A stretch of 64,000 bases of DNA, taken from assembly GCA_013396655.1 (NCBI GenBank), contig WBMV01006612.1, positions 664,068 to 728,067 of the forward strand. Reading direction: 5' to 3'. Within the stretch, counting starts at the first letter, position 1. Each line of letters starts with the position of its first letter. A program made the translations under genes and the position numbers. Below are positions 1 to 12,800 of this stretch, one piece after another. The notes under the pieces were generated by a model. The model was given only the letters and a program-made list of their open reading frames with translations. It had not been told where the DNA came from and did no database searches. Source of the DNA: Campylorhamphus procurvoides (lineage: Eukaryota; Chordata; Aves; Passeriformes; Dendrocolaptidae).

Positions 1-1257
1 TTACTATTCATCCCTGGCTCAGCATACATAATTAGTCAATTCTTACAGAGCTTTTTTGTTGTGCTCATCACTAATATCTAAGTGCTTTACAAACATTGTT
101 TAATTTGTGGAATGAGTGGTTATTGCCCCTGTTTTACAGCTGAGGAGTTAAGACATACATTAAGCTCAGACCTACCCACTGATTTGGGGTTCATAATTTA
201 TGAAATTTAAGACCTCAGGGAACAGAAGTACTTGGCGTTTCTTAGTATTTAGTATGTTCAGAGTGCAGTATCTATTGATTTCACTTACAGCTCTGGCCAC
301 TTAAACCACTGCAGATCAGACTCTGGATTGCAAGTTGGATACTCAGAAAAAAAGGAGGATAATTAGCATTTTTTCTTGCTTATTATTATAAAGTAAGTCC
401 ATGGCAAAGCAGATGCCATGCAGTTCTCCAGGGCACCATTCAACTGCCTCAGGTATTGAATTTCTCTCTCCTTTCTCTCTTTCTTCTTTAAATCTTCATA
501 ATCCTTTGTGCACTTTGTTTTCAGTAGCATGCCAATGTGAACTCCAAGGACAAGAATCCTTTTGACTTTCGGACTGAGGGTGTAGAAGTATGACAAAATG
601 TAGTGAGAGACATAGAGAGTTAGATCAAAATTCAGGCTTTGAGGTATTGGGGAGTCTGAGACTTCTTTCTTACCAGTTCAACAACAGCAACTGGAGCAAG
701 GATTCCAGGTGATCGCGTGCAGGAGACATTGATGATGATGGTGCTTCCTAGGAAAGCTGCTTGCAACTAAATAGCAACACGGTGCCTCAAGGTCTTAGGA
801 GCTGTGCCTAAACCATTTGACTGAAGTGAAATTTGGGAAGACTATAATCCAGCTTCTCTAGTACATGCTGATATCTACATTAGTGGGGGTTTTTGTTACA
901 GCTCCTCAAATTCATCCTTCCTTACCTTTGATCACACAGTACATCCCAACGTGTTTAGTATTTTAGTTTGAGTCTTCCCACTGGGTGAATTACCTGCATA
1001 GGTTATAGAAATGCATTATTATGATGAATTGACCACCGTTTCTGAATATTCTGCAGTATATTTTTCTTTTTAGAAGCTTTACTTTTCCTGTTGTTTTGTT
1101 TTAATCTTCCTTGCATGAAACTTTGTCTTTGGTATGGAAGATAAGCCTTAATCGCTTTGTGCCTTTAGCACTATCAAAGGCTGTGCTGAGGTGTGTAGGT
1201 TTACAAAAAGATCACCATTTGCTGTGGATTAACTTAGTCCAGGTGAAAGAACATTAT

Positions 1258-1390
1258 CATACAGTCACAGAATTGTTGAAGTTGGAGGAGCCCCCCATGT
1301 AGCTTCCCTGGTCCAACCCTCTTGCTTGGAACAGGTTGCTCAGCACTATGTCCAGGGGAGACATAAGTTTTCCTTGCTCCAGGCATTCCT
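1258..1390 (-). repeat. CR1 LINE 3'-end fragment, antisense
   Basis: The + strand reads TCACAGAATTGTTGAAGTTG, then a block with GGTCCAACCCTCTTGC and AACAGGTTGCTCAG. This is the reverse complement of the 3' untranslated end of CR1 retrotransposons, whose consensus contains a similar run of TCACAGAAT, GGTTGGA and CCAACC. The copy is 5'-truncated, as is usual for CR1, and diverged. It lies in intron 3 in antisense orientation to NR3C2. Confidence 0.7.
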
Positions 1391-4300
1391 TCCTCTGTTG
1401 CTTCTCACAGCAAAAGGAACTGCTTTGCATCGAGTTGCTTCTCATCTAGAAAACATGACATTTTTTGTTCTTTCAAATTGCATTGCTTTACGTGGATGGG
1501 CGTTGCAATCTGTTAGTTGAAAACTAAATAGCTCTGACCAAAGAAAGCGTGTTTAGGAGAAAACCAGGCTAGAGTTACCCTCGTAGAGCTTGGTTAACTG
1601 CTAGAGGAGCTTGGGCTCCTGCCTGGACCTATCAAAGACCTCCTCCTGACTCACCCTGCTAGTTAATATGGGTTTGCAAATGGGAAACTCAGACCTAAAA
1701 GCTCTGTCAAGTCTGAATGATATTTTGCAGTTCAAGATTGACTGTCATGCTTCCTAACAGATTTTATTCCCCCCTGATATATTAAATCATAATTTAAAAA
1801 AAGGTCCATTTACAGATTTTCTTCAATGGTATGCCAGATGACCAGTAATAAGAGCAAAAGGCTGTAATGGAATTACTGTTTTAGGCAGTAGGTTTTTATG
1901 TTTAATGAAACTATTCAGTGCCTCTCGCCTGGAAAAATGTCTAAAGAAATTCAGAAGGACTAAATAAATGCCTCAGAAAATAAATGTGGAAAGGTTATGT
2001 TTTAGAAATGTATTCTAGAGATTTAGAACGTAGGCTGACTTACAAGTCACAGGGTGAGAAAAATACCAAAATGGGAATAGTTCTGCAATAAAAAGACAGA
2101 TGCATTATTTTAAAACACAATGTGATGTCCATAAAACAGAAAAAGAGTATAACTGTGATTTAGAAGAAAATTGTTTCTTTGAAACTTTTGGTAATGTTCT
2201 TGCAATATTCCAACAAAAGGCACTGCCATTTGTATGTCACTGAACATTGTGATATACTGAATATTTTGAATTCTTGTAATTTAACATTTCACACCTTTTC
2301 CAGAAAAGGTGTCATTACTTTCAGCATTAATGCAGTTGTATCAGGTTTCTGCATCTCATCTCATTTGCCTTTAATTCTTCTTAATTTTTGCTGAAGACCA
2401 TATTCAGAGTAGTGAAATTTTCTCCACACATTTCCTGCCTTCATTCAAGCTCCCAGGCATAAGAACTAAGCATGGTTTTCTCATTTGTACCAGCTCATTT
2501 CTTTTACTTCCTCTGGAAAGCAGTGTATGTTGCGCTCTAATACAGAAAAGGACTGGACCTGAACTCACCATTGCAAAACCTGCTCCCTCGTGTAGCCAGT
2601 AACTAACGTGGCTCATGTGTTGGAAGGGGGCATACAAGAAACAATCCTCATAACATCAGAGCAACCATGCTTATTACAGAGCAGGGGGATGGCTGGCATG
2701 AGAGAAGTTAATGTTACTTCCTTAGGGAGAGACTGAGCCATGCTGTGTGTGGGAACAGAGCTGAAACACCGAGCTGGGTGTTTTTTCCAACAGGATCAAT
2801 TTAAATTGCGGTTTGAAGGTTTACAAACCTTTTGCATGCTCTGCACAAGTTCTCTGATAAGCCTTTTCTTGGGTAGGCTGGGAGAAGGTTTTTAATTTAA
2901 AGCTGATGCCTGTGGGGAAGAAGTGCAATGGTCCTGTACTTTCCAAACTTGGGCATTTATGCAAGTTTTCTATAAACATCGTAGGAATCCAACTATATCA
3001 TTCCATTTCTGAAAGGGCATTTTTTGTCTTGGGTATTTAGCTGTAGATGATTATTATTACATGTATTTTCACAGACTCGTGCTCTAATTTTTTTTCTAAG
3101 AATAATTATATATTTGGAGCTAAGCATTCAATTATTTATTCATCCATTTTACCACGTGGATGTAGCAAATGGACTTGTGTTAGCCTATACACCATATCAT
3201 GCATGCAAATTCCACTCTTAACAATACTGCTTGAAATTATGTAAGTGATAGGTGCTAATTTTCTCTGATACAACAGAATGATAATGATGGACTATTGGGA
3301 AAAAGTAATAATAAGTACTTCTTAGGTTGTGTGCACTGGCATACTAAACTATTCATAAAATTTAAAAAAGGGAATGAAAAGACACTAACCTACTTAAAAA
3401 TGATGTCTTTTACTTGAAGTCTTTTTAGTAATAACAGGAAGACAGTATTCCTGCAGTGGTGGGCCATATTCCTCAATGAAGCTATCAGGTTGTACATTCA
3501 TTTCTTTGGGGGGAGGGTGGTTGCTATGGAGGTGCACACAGCCAGGCAGCTGAATTCTAGATGTTCAAGTGGTTTAGAGAGTCCTGAGAACTACAAGTGA
3601 TATTTCATATACAATACTTCTGCAATGTCATCATGCAGGTACTCTGTGCCTGAATGTAGGGCAGCAGGCAGCCTGTCAAGTGCAGTATATTTTAATACAG
3701 CAACATTGCATACAGCTTTATTAAGTAAATTGGGGTGCTGGAAAATAGTGCAAGCACTTGGATACAGTGGATGCACCAAGCTGTATCTTTTCTTGCTTTG
3801 CTTCTATTTTCTGAAGGAATCTGCTTCCATGTAAGAAGTTTAGAAAGAATACCTAGCAATTATTCCTTATTAATTATTCATTTCAAAGTAGGAAGAGGAA
3901 ATATGACAAGGATGAGTTCTTTCACTGACTGTTTAATAATAAAAGATCCTTTGTGGAAAGCTTATGAAAAAGAGAAGGACATAAAAGCATAAGCAAAACA
4001 TATGTATTAATACATACTAAAAGAGCTTTGAGATAGAACAGGGTGGAGCAGCAGAGGTGTTTTGAATAGTATTTGGGTAAATTTTCTTACTTGAGCATTC
4101 CTTTTTTCATTTAGCTAGAAAATATTCCAGAAATAGAGAAGTGAAGGACAGTATCATCTTTCTGACATTCATTTCATCCCTTCCTATTGCCATTCTCCCA
4201 CTTGCTATGTTTTTATTACCATTTCACTATGAACAGGAGAAAGCCCTTGTTACTGTTGCCGTCCTTTGTGTCCTTGGAGCCTTCAATAACAAGCTCACTA

Positions 4301-5389
4301 TGCCAGAACACCTTTTTTCCACACGGGAATAAGGTGGGATATGCTATGTGTGCTTCTACAAGCAAAGGTGCACAGTTCGATTTTGCAGGCAAAGATGGAT
4401 ATAAAGTATTGCCAGATAATGCAGGTGGGGCTAATCCAAAATCCATATGCACATACGTTGTGTGGATGATGCAATCCATAATCCCGAATCAGTATGCATG
4501 TGAATTTCTTGGAGGCTTCACTTAACATGAAGGTTGTCAACTGAAGAAGTGAGGGAAATCCTTTAAAATTAAACTCTTTCCGTCCAGGTGGGGGACAATT
4601 TTAAGATTTCAGCTGAAATCATATCAGAAACAAAGGTTTCTAAAAAAGAGGAGAGGAGGGCCTCTGGCATCCAGCAAGGGGCACAGAGCAGGCTTCAGCA
4701 AAAAACATTTCTCCAGTTCCAGATGTGGAGGTCACGCCTTACCGTGGGACTTGCCAAGACTAATAAAGAAAGATCAAATTTAAAGTGAGAGGAAGATACT
4801 TGTTCAGAAAAAAAACCTGGTGCTCAAGCCCATCATGTCTTTGTCACAGACTGAGCTGGCATGTGTGTGTTCAGCTTGTGTATTTCTGCTGTGCTTTTGC
4901 CATTTGCTCCACGTGCTTCCTCATCTCTCTGGGTCTCATAGGAGAAGGGTTTACAAACAGCAAACCCCTTTGGGAGTGTGGGGAGTATGTGTGATAAATC
5001 AGGCCTGAAGGACATGGGGGCCATGTGGCCAAGTCTGTAAAGGGGTGAAACAGCAAACCTGTCTACAGAGGAGGGCAGACAGGAAGGATTTTGGGGGCAG
5101 GGGGTCTAAACAGTGTCATCTGCAGGAGTGAAGCAGCTGTCCTGGAGCATGTTTGAGTGGGCTGCTGAAATCAATCTGTTGCTTTTCTTTCCTCCTCCTT
5201 TCCTGCTGGACTTTTTCTCAGTTAATATGTACAGTGCAGATACTATGTTTATTCACTGTTTGGTCAAATTCATCATATGTATTCATTTTCATTAATCAGC
5301 CTGGCAGGGTTTGGAGTTTTTGGGGTTTTTTTCCATGGTATGTAAATATATTGTACTTTTGTTTTCTGGGAACCCTTGACCCTCGGCAG

Positions 5390-5960
5390 AGCATCTCAGT
5401 GCTTGATTAGCTGGGTTAATTTCATTTTGCACAACTGTAACTAATGGCCATTTAAAACTGCCAGAAGCCCGCCGTGGGTTTCTCCTCGTGCCTGACCCTA
5501 TTGGTGAGCAGCGCATTAATCAGCGCTCTCTGTCACGGTTTATTGCTTAATGATGAGGGTTAACTGACCACTTCCTAGGAATAATGAAAAACAGAGGTCA
5601 GCAATCACTGACTGAGCGAGGAGAGGATCTCTTTCGACTTGTGCTTCTACTCTTTCGTCCTCGGGCAGCGACAAATGTGTCCGCTCCACCACTTAAACGT
5701 GAACACTTATCGTTGAGATTCATCTTAATTATACATCAATCCCTGTCACGTGTTTACCCAATTGAAACAATCAAAACCACTGAGCCGGTTAGCTAATTAA
5801 AGTCGATGTAATCGTATGTGCAGGAGAACATTGCTGGGTTTGGCAAAGTCTGTTGTAGGAGGGAGTTGCTACAGCCGCAGTGTAACGTGTGGATGCGGCA
5901 CTGGAAACCCCCAGACCAAACATTTTTATGATGGTTCAGTAACCCACGGCCCTTTTAAGT
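5390..5960. promoter_or_regulatory. Candidate conserved non-coding element (putative enhancer)
   Basis: About 570 bp stand out from the surrounding intron by retaining roughly twenty CpGs and by dense homeodomain-like words: GCATTAATCAGCGC, TTGCTTAATGATGAG, GCTAATTAAAG and ATTATACATCAATCC. It also holds an E-box (CACGTG near 5748) and a forkhead-like GTTTACCC. It is not CR1-like and has no useful reading frame. Retained CpGs and clustered AT-core sites are typical of developmental enhancers in vertebrate introns. Conservation itself cannot be tested here, so this is an inference from composition and motifs only. Confidence 0.4.
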
Positions 5961-6001
5961 GCTGTACTTTAATTTCTGCATGCAGATACAAAAGCTGCCA
6001 T

Positions 6002-6290
6002 GCTATTCAGGAAGGATATTGAGGTGCTGGAGTGTGTCCAAAGAAGATCAATGAAGATGGTGAAGGGACTGAACCACAGGTCCTATGAGGAGCAGCTGAG
6101 GGAGCTGGGGCTGTTTAGCTTGAAGAAAAGGAGGCTCAGTGGAGACCTTATCACTCTCTACAACTACCTGAGAGGAAGTTGTAGCAAGAACGACTGGATG
6201 TGGCACTCAGTGCCATGGTCTGGTTGGTGTTGAGATAAAGGTTGGACTGGATGATCTCAGAGGTCTTTTCCAACCTAGCTGATTCTGTAA
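6002..6290 (+). repeat. CR1 LINE 3'-end fragment, sense
   Basis: This matches the C-terminal part of the CR1 ORF2 and its 3' UTR. The frame reads [20 protein letters not shown], then [20 protein letters not shown] and [11 protein letters not shown], the standard CR1 tail. It is followed by the 3' UTR hallmark GTTGGACTGGATGATCTCAG, then AGGTCTTTTCCAACC and GATTCTGT. The segment between the two blocks is missing (joined near 6185-6190), so the copy has an internal deletion besides its 5' truncation. Confidence 0.9.
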
Positions 6291-9200
6291 CCCTTACTTG
6301 CAGGTTCTGGTGATACTGGTTCACAAGACTGCACTGAAGGATACTTTTAATTTTCTCAAGTTTGTAGTGTTACTACTGGTTTTGGTTTGTGCAAGCTTCA
6401 CATATGTGGGGTGTTGCGCTTGCTGCTGTGGTGGGTGACCTCAGTGGCCTGTGGGCAGAAGTTATCCTCCACCTGAAGGGGCTGGGCAGGGAGTGTGCCC
6501 TGGGGGAGACAGCCCATGCTCCTCTGCCCCCATCAGCTATAGGGTGTGCTTGGCTCTGCCTCCCAGGCAGAGGTGTGGGGACAGGCTGGGACTGCACAGC
6601 AGGTCGGGGAGCATAGAGTCTGCTGCCCCAGAGCTGCTCTCCTCAGTGGTTAGGATCTTAAAGCCCCATTTCCTCATCCTGTGAAGTTTTAGAAAGGTAG
6701 AGAACGTAAATTAGAAGTCAATGGTTGTCACATTTTCTAAGGTTATTGTTTTTAACTTCTGAAGCTGAACTCCAAGTTTTGAGGGAGATTTTGCAGTCTC
6801 CTGTACCAGCACAGCATATCTGCTGCTGTGGAACTGCTGTTAGGTCTTCTGCTCTTCTCAGGAGCATGTAGGTCAAATAGGGAGAGGTGAAGTGGGATGT
6901 GTGGGGGCCATCCATCCCTTGGTGTAGCACTCATCTGCTACAGCAGCACATGATGGACCAGTGTGAGGCCATGTAGCTGTCTGTTAGAAGTGACCTGGGG
7001 GCCAAACACTGTTTCCTGGGGATCTGTCTTGCATCCCTAAGTTTCTATGGCTGCCATTAGCTGTTTTCTCTCTGCTTACAGAGAGCAGCAGAGGTGGGCA
7101 TCAGGCTGTTTTGGGCTCACCCCCTCAGACAGGCTCAGCAAATTAAGTTCCAGGGACCATGAAAGCTTGTGGGCAGAGCTGGAGTTGAGGGCAGCAGAGC
7201 TGGGAGCACAGGCACTTGGCTCCAATTGCTTCACATGGAAACCAGTACCCTAGCCTAGGGAATCTGCCTCCTTGGAAAACCATCTTTTTTAGAAATGCTA
7301 AACACTCCAAAAAATGAAGTTGTGGGAGTGCCAGGTCAGGCTGAATGTCTTACTCACTTTTTGCCTTACTCTTCGTTTCCCTTTGCTTTTGCAACCTGTG
7401 CCTTGTTCATCTTTCCTCTAAGATGTTCCCTTGCTGCGTCTTGAAAATCTGATGGGGATTTTCTGCATGAGTCCCTGTGCCAAAGCATTGCCTGGCACCA
7501 GGAAGAGGTGGCTGGAGCACTAGCTCAACTCAGGCCCTCTGCCCTGGTCCACGCTCTTTGAAGAAGGGAACTTTGGAGGTTGGCAGCCAACCTCCACCAA
7601 AACCTTTGCAAATCATATCACGTACAAACTGCAACTTTTCAGTATTTTATACTGTGATCCGTTATAATTTTAAGTGATAATGTATGAGATGGCAAAAGGC
7701 ACATCTGTGGTATCAGAGCAGTGATGCTTCAAAGGGTCTGTCTCAAAGTGTGAAGGCTCTTGAGCTTCTCAAATATGTCTGTGAAAAATGTAACACAGGA
7801 GAAAACCAACATGTTCCTCCCTACCCTTATTCACAAACTTACTTTGCACTGAGCTTGGGGTTTCTAGCTGATACATTCTTATATTCGCAAAATAAAATTC
7901 AGCCTGAGGCAGACATACAGCATGGAAAATTTCAGCCCTAACTGCTAATGTGTGGTAAAGTTATAAGCAAGAAAAAATGAGGTCTTAAAATGAGAAGTGT
8001 CAGGCAACCTTAACTATATGTAGACCTACCATATTCACTGATGATAATTTGGTTTTTGACAGATTTCAACCAATTTGCAGATTCATTTTGACATATACTA
8101 TACAAAGAAAAGGGGGGAAAGTCCCTGGAGTAGAACTCTCAGGCTTATTGGTACCACTTTGTAAGTAGTGAAAGCAAGGATCAACCACGCAGTCATTTTA
8201 CCTTCTGCCAAACCTTTAAAACTGTATTGCAGAAAGTCCATTATAAAAAAAGTCCTAATATAAAATCAAGGCACTGATGCACCGAAGCTGAGACCTCTTG
8301 ACTTTGTGCCAGCTCTTATCTCATTCTCATAAGCCTAAATGTAGGTTGCAGAAGAATGTTGAATTATAAAAATACTGCAGAAGTTGTAGCATAGAGCTTG
8401 CATTGCTTGCATAAACAAAAGCCCGGGCTATCATACTATTCAGGTATGCACATCCAACGTAATTTTACTAACAAATGCTGACTTTCCAGAAAACACTGCA
8501 GACTTCTGGTTTTCTTCTGTAGTTGATTCCCCTCCCTTCCCCCACCTTTATGATCTAAGAATCTGTCCTGGGTATTTCTCCAGAGCAGCACTATGAACTT
8601 TGCTTATTTGGAATATCAAGGAGTGATTTAAAGATCAAGCTAGGGGAGTTGGGGAGAGGAGTGGGGGCACAGGGTTACCTTTAGGGTAACGTTTCTGGGA
8701 GGCCTTGTCTATCAGTCGAGGGGCTTGGGAATCTTATGTGCCCAAACATGGCTCTTGGTCTGGAAGACCATGGCTCTGGTTGTTTGGGGACTCGTGGTTG
8801 GGCTGCATCCCAGCAGGCTTGTTTGCCTGCAGCTGGGCTTTGCTTTTTTTGGTTATTTTTTTTTGTGGTTGGTTGTTTTGAGGATTTTTTCCAGATCACA
8901 TGCAAAACCTGTGTGAATGGTAATCACTCGTTCCCTGGATCAGGCTCTGGCAATCACTGCATGACTTTCAAAGTGTCTTTCAGTAGAGCCCTGCTGACAG
9001 CTCAACAGTTACATAAAATGCTGCCTTCCTAAAAATCACTTCCCAGCAATGTCAGTGTGTGAGGAGCTAGGTGAATCCAGTTACTTTCCTGCTGGATTAT
9101 AATTTGTTATTTTTCAGAACCATTCCACCTGGCTTACACAGTCTGGGGTAAAAATGTTTCCTTAATCATGTCTCTTTACCTGGCCAGGTTAACTTGCTGC

Positions 9201-9609
9201 TGTATGTTTGTGGCAAAGTTCTATGTACATGGGTAACACTGTTTATGTTGAGCAGTCCTGTTGTTTCATGGAAAATAAACTTTAGATGTGAATAACTTTT
9301 CATTATCAGCAGTAAAATGTGAAATTTCAAGCAATGCAATCTCCATCTTTTATGGTAGCTCATTTAGTCATAATTAATTCCTGTGAGGATTTCACTGGTA
9401 TGTAGCCTAAATTATTTTTTTTTCCTTCCTTAATCTTATTCTCATCATCAGGTCAAAATCTTTGTGTACTCTGTATTCTTAAAACTAAGCACATGCTTAG
9501 GTGCCCAAGGCAAAAGGGCTTAAGGCACATGACTGGAGAGTTGAACTAGGCTGTTATCATTTCCCGTCTCTAATTATCAGCGAAGTTACAGGCGGGTAAA
9601 GGGCTACTT

Positions 9610-9860
9610 CAAGTTTTCTTGGTAAATCAGTCCCTCCGGCTTCTAATCATTTCCGTTCCACTTCTCTGGACTTCCTCCAGTTTGTTTATATCTTCCAGTA
9701 ATGAAGTGCCTGAACTGCATACAACATTCCAGGTGTGGCTGCAAAAGAAGTGCATAAAGAGATCACTGCCATGCCAGCCTGCTCCACTGTGTAATGCTTC
9801 TACAGAAACAACCAGGGGTCTTATTGGCACTTCATTCTCCTCTGCCACATTGCTTCTTGC
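9610..9860 (-). repeat. CR1-type LINE ORF2 C-terminal fragment, antisense, diverged
   Basis: On the minus strand the frame at 9848-9627 contains HTWNVVCSSGTSLLEDINKL, followed by EEVQRSGTEMI. The second part resembles the CR1 motif EKVQRRATEMI that precedes the LRELGLFSL segment. The element is old and diverged, and its continuation was not recognisable. The + strand here is pyrimidine-rich (CTTCTCTGGACTTCCTCCAG), as antisense CR1 is. Confidence 0.65.
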
Positions 9861-12800
9861 ATCCTGATTATCCTCTTATTCCTAGGTACCTTTTGATGGT
9901 GATCCTCTCCAAATTTTGCTTTGTTACTGTGCCTTGTTGTTAACTCTGTATTCTGGATTTCTCTCTTGGTACATGCAGTAGCATTTTTTTCCAACTGCAG
10001 TTTTACTGCTTGTTTCCTATCTTTGCTTCCAATTTGTCTACACCCTTTGGTATTACTTCTCTGTCCATACTTATGCTGGCAGCTCCTCCTCCTTTCTTCC
10101 TACTTCCAGTGAAAAGATGAAAACAAGCAGTAGTCCCTCTGATACTTCACAGGACATCATCGCAGTGTGATAAACTGTCTGAATCTGGCAGTCACTTATC
10201 CTCTGTAGGAATTTGCTGTAGAAATTCCTAATGACGGAATTTGTACAGGGTCTTTTCTTGCCAGATGATAACAGTGAACTGGATTCTAGATTTGAGGAAC
10301 AGGAGTAAAAGAAGTTAGTGGATGAGAAATGTAGTGGATAAAATGCACTGGGCATTGTGCATCAGTGAATAAATTAAATACATTTTCTGCATGAGTGCAT
10401 CTCCCAATGGTGTTTCCATATTTGTGTACCACACCCTTTAAAGTAAGTATTCCTGACCTGCTGGGTGGGTCAACATCTTTGGGGACCATTACCTTGGAAC
10501 TACAAGATGTAAGGATGCTCCTAGAGGTGGGAGGAGTATCCTGTGCCCAGGAGGGAACTGTTAACCAGCACTATTTTTCTGAAAAGAAATAGTGGGTTTC
10601 ATACACTGATGGCCTGATTTCCCCTTTTACTTGGTGTAGGCATCTAAACTTGGGTAAAACAGAGGTAAAGCACTGCCACCCTTATCCTGCAGTGTCTTCT
10701 GCATGATTGTACAGGTACAAATGGCTTTGCACTCTTGGACAAGATTCAAATTTGCCTTGTCAAAAGCACTAGTACAGGAGAAAGTGTGGACCTTCAAGCA
10801 GCCCAGGAAAGCCCATGGGGATGATGCTATGCCTCTCTTAGAGGGCAGAGAAGCATCGTGTGGTCATATGCTCTCCTCACCATGACCTATGCACTCCACT
10901 TCCTCATTTTTCTTTGTCCTCCCAAAACTCATGCCTTCCATACTCCCACACAATTTTGAGTTTTACTTTCTTACCATTTTTTGCCTAGTTATGGAGCTTA
11001 TGGGTAAATTCAAGAGAAGACACAGGAGCTGTCTGGAAAAAATGGAATTTCCCTGGTTGCATCAGCACTACTGTCGAGAGGTCTTTCTGTACCAACTTCT
11101 ACAGGCTTGGAGGGGCTGCAATGGCACAGCAAGTCAGGCTCTGGTTATCTTTTTGTAAGCAGCAACTCCCTTTCCAAAAGGAGTTCACTTCCGCACTTTG
11201 TCTTGTGTTACAACTACTTTAACTTTGGTCTTCTGGTTAACTAAAAATTACTCTGTCTCTTTGGAAACCCCCTGAAAACCAGCAAGGACCAATCTTTCCA
11301 CATAACTTCTTAATTATTTCTGCACGTGAGTTTTGGCTGTGCTCCAACATTGAAATCATTATGCTGTTTCACAGTGTAAATAAGTGGGACTGGATTAATA
11401 AATTGTATGAAACATGGTGCCACACTTCATTATAATCCACTTATCAAAGTGGAAAAACCATTTAGTACATAAAGTGCATCTGCCTTTAATTTTCATTCTG
11501 ATCATTTCTTCGTGTATTTTCAGACACGGGTGTACCTTTTCAGGGATGCTTTTAATGCTGGTGCCTGGCAGTTTCAAAGTTACTTCTGAAGATGGCAAAA
11601 CAGAGCCTAGCAAATTTGGGATGTATAAGGAAAAGCAGAGGACTGGATTTTCCTCTCGTAATTATAAATTGGGATGCAATACATCACAAGGAAATCTGGC
11701 ATAAGTAGAAGGCAGATTGGTTTTTTGATGTTAGTGACCTTTTTAAAATTTCCATTTTCTTAATGCAAATTTTGTCATTTTTACTTACAAAACATGTTTC
11801 AGACAAGTGGATTTTGCCTTTAGTCACTATAATTTTTCCAAGATGAAACAATTGCTTTTGATGCCAGTAGTGAAACCCACCACTGACAGAATACAAAACT
11901 ACATTGTCAGCCATGTGAAACTGGTTAAGCTCATACTGTGACTTTACACCAAGGGACCACCACCCTCATCATCCGTTTCCTTCACTGCCCTCTCTTGCAA
12001 GCCTTAGATCTGACAGGTGTTGCTGAAGAGGCTGGGCTCTGGCAGTGGCTGATTTCTGTCCCTTTAATGAGAAAATTGCTGTATTTTATGAAGGTTAATC
12101 CAGAGTATTTTTGTGCTGTTGATACACTTCTTGTAAGCAATGACATTTCAGCTCACGTGAGTTTGTATTAAATAGCTACTTGCAGGAAACTAAAATGAGT
12201 TCAATCTGCTTAGTACTACTGGGATTTTAATTATGAAAATTGAACTAGAACTCTAAAAAAATGTGTGTTCAAACCTGCCCTTTGTGATGTTAATTGTGAA
12301 TAGACTGAAGAGTTTTCTGGGGTTTTTTTTCTTAAATGTATTGAATGCAAGGGGTGAGGATACATACCATATTGGAGCAGCTGCCCTAATCCAGGGGTGA
12401 ATGCTGAGTATGAATTATACATTAATTAGTCTTTGGTTTTCACCAAGCACAACAAATTTTGAAATAGCAATTGCAGCAATTAGGATGATCTTTGAAAGTA
12501 GAATCAAAAGATTGGATTTATGTCTTGGTTGTGATGCATTTGTGCCCCAAGATGACTTTTTTTCTCTGGTCCTCTGCATCTTTCTTCAGTTTTGATTTCA
12601 GTGGCTGACATCATTTGGGCTGAAATTTGACACATTCAATTTTACCTGAATATCCATTCCCTTATAATGAAAGGAAAGTCTGATCCCTTCAAGGTGTCAC
12701 TCTGGCATACGAATTATGTGTCTGAAAAGTTCTGTGTGCTTTAAAAGATGACTAGTCTGTTTGTTTTAAACTTCCAGTGGTAACTTTATATGTGCTGAAA

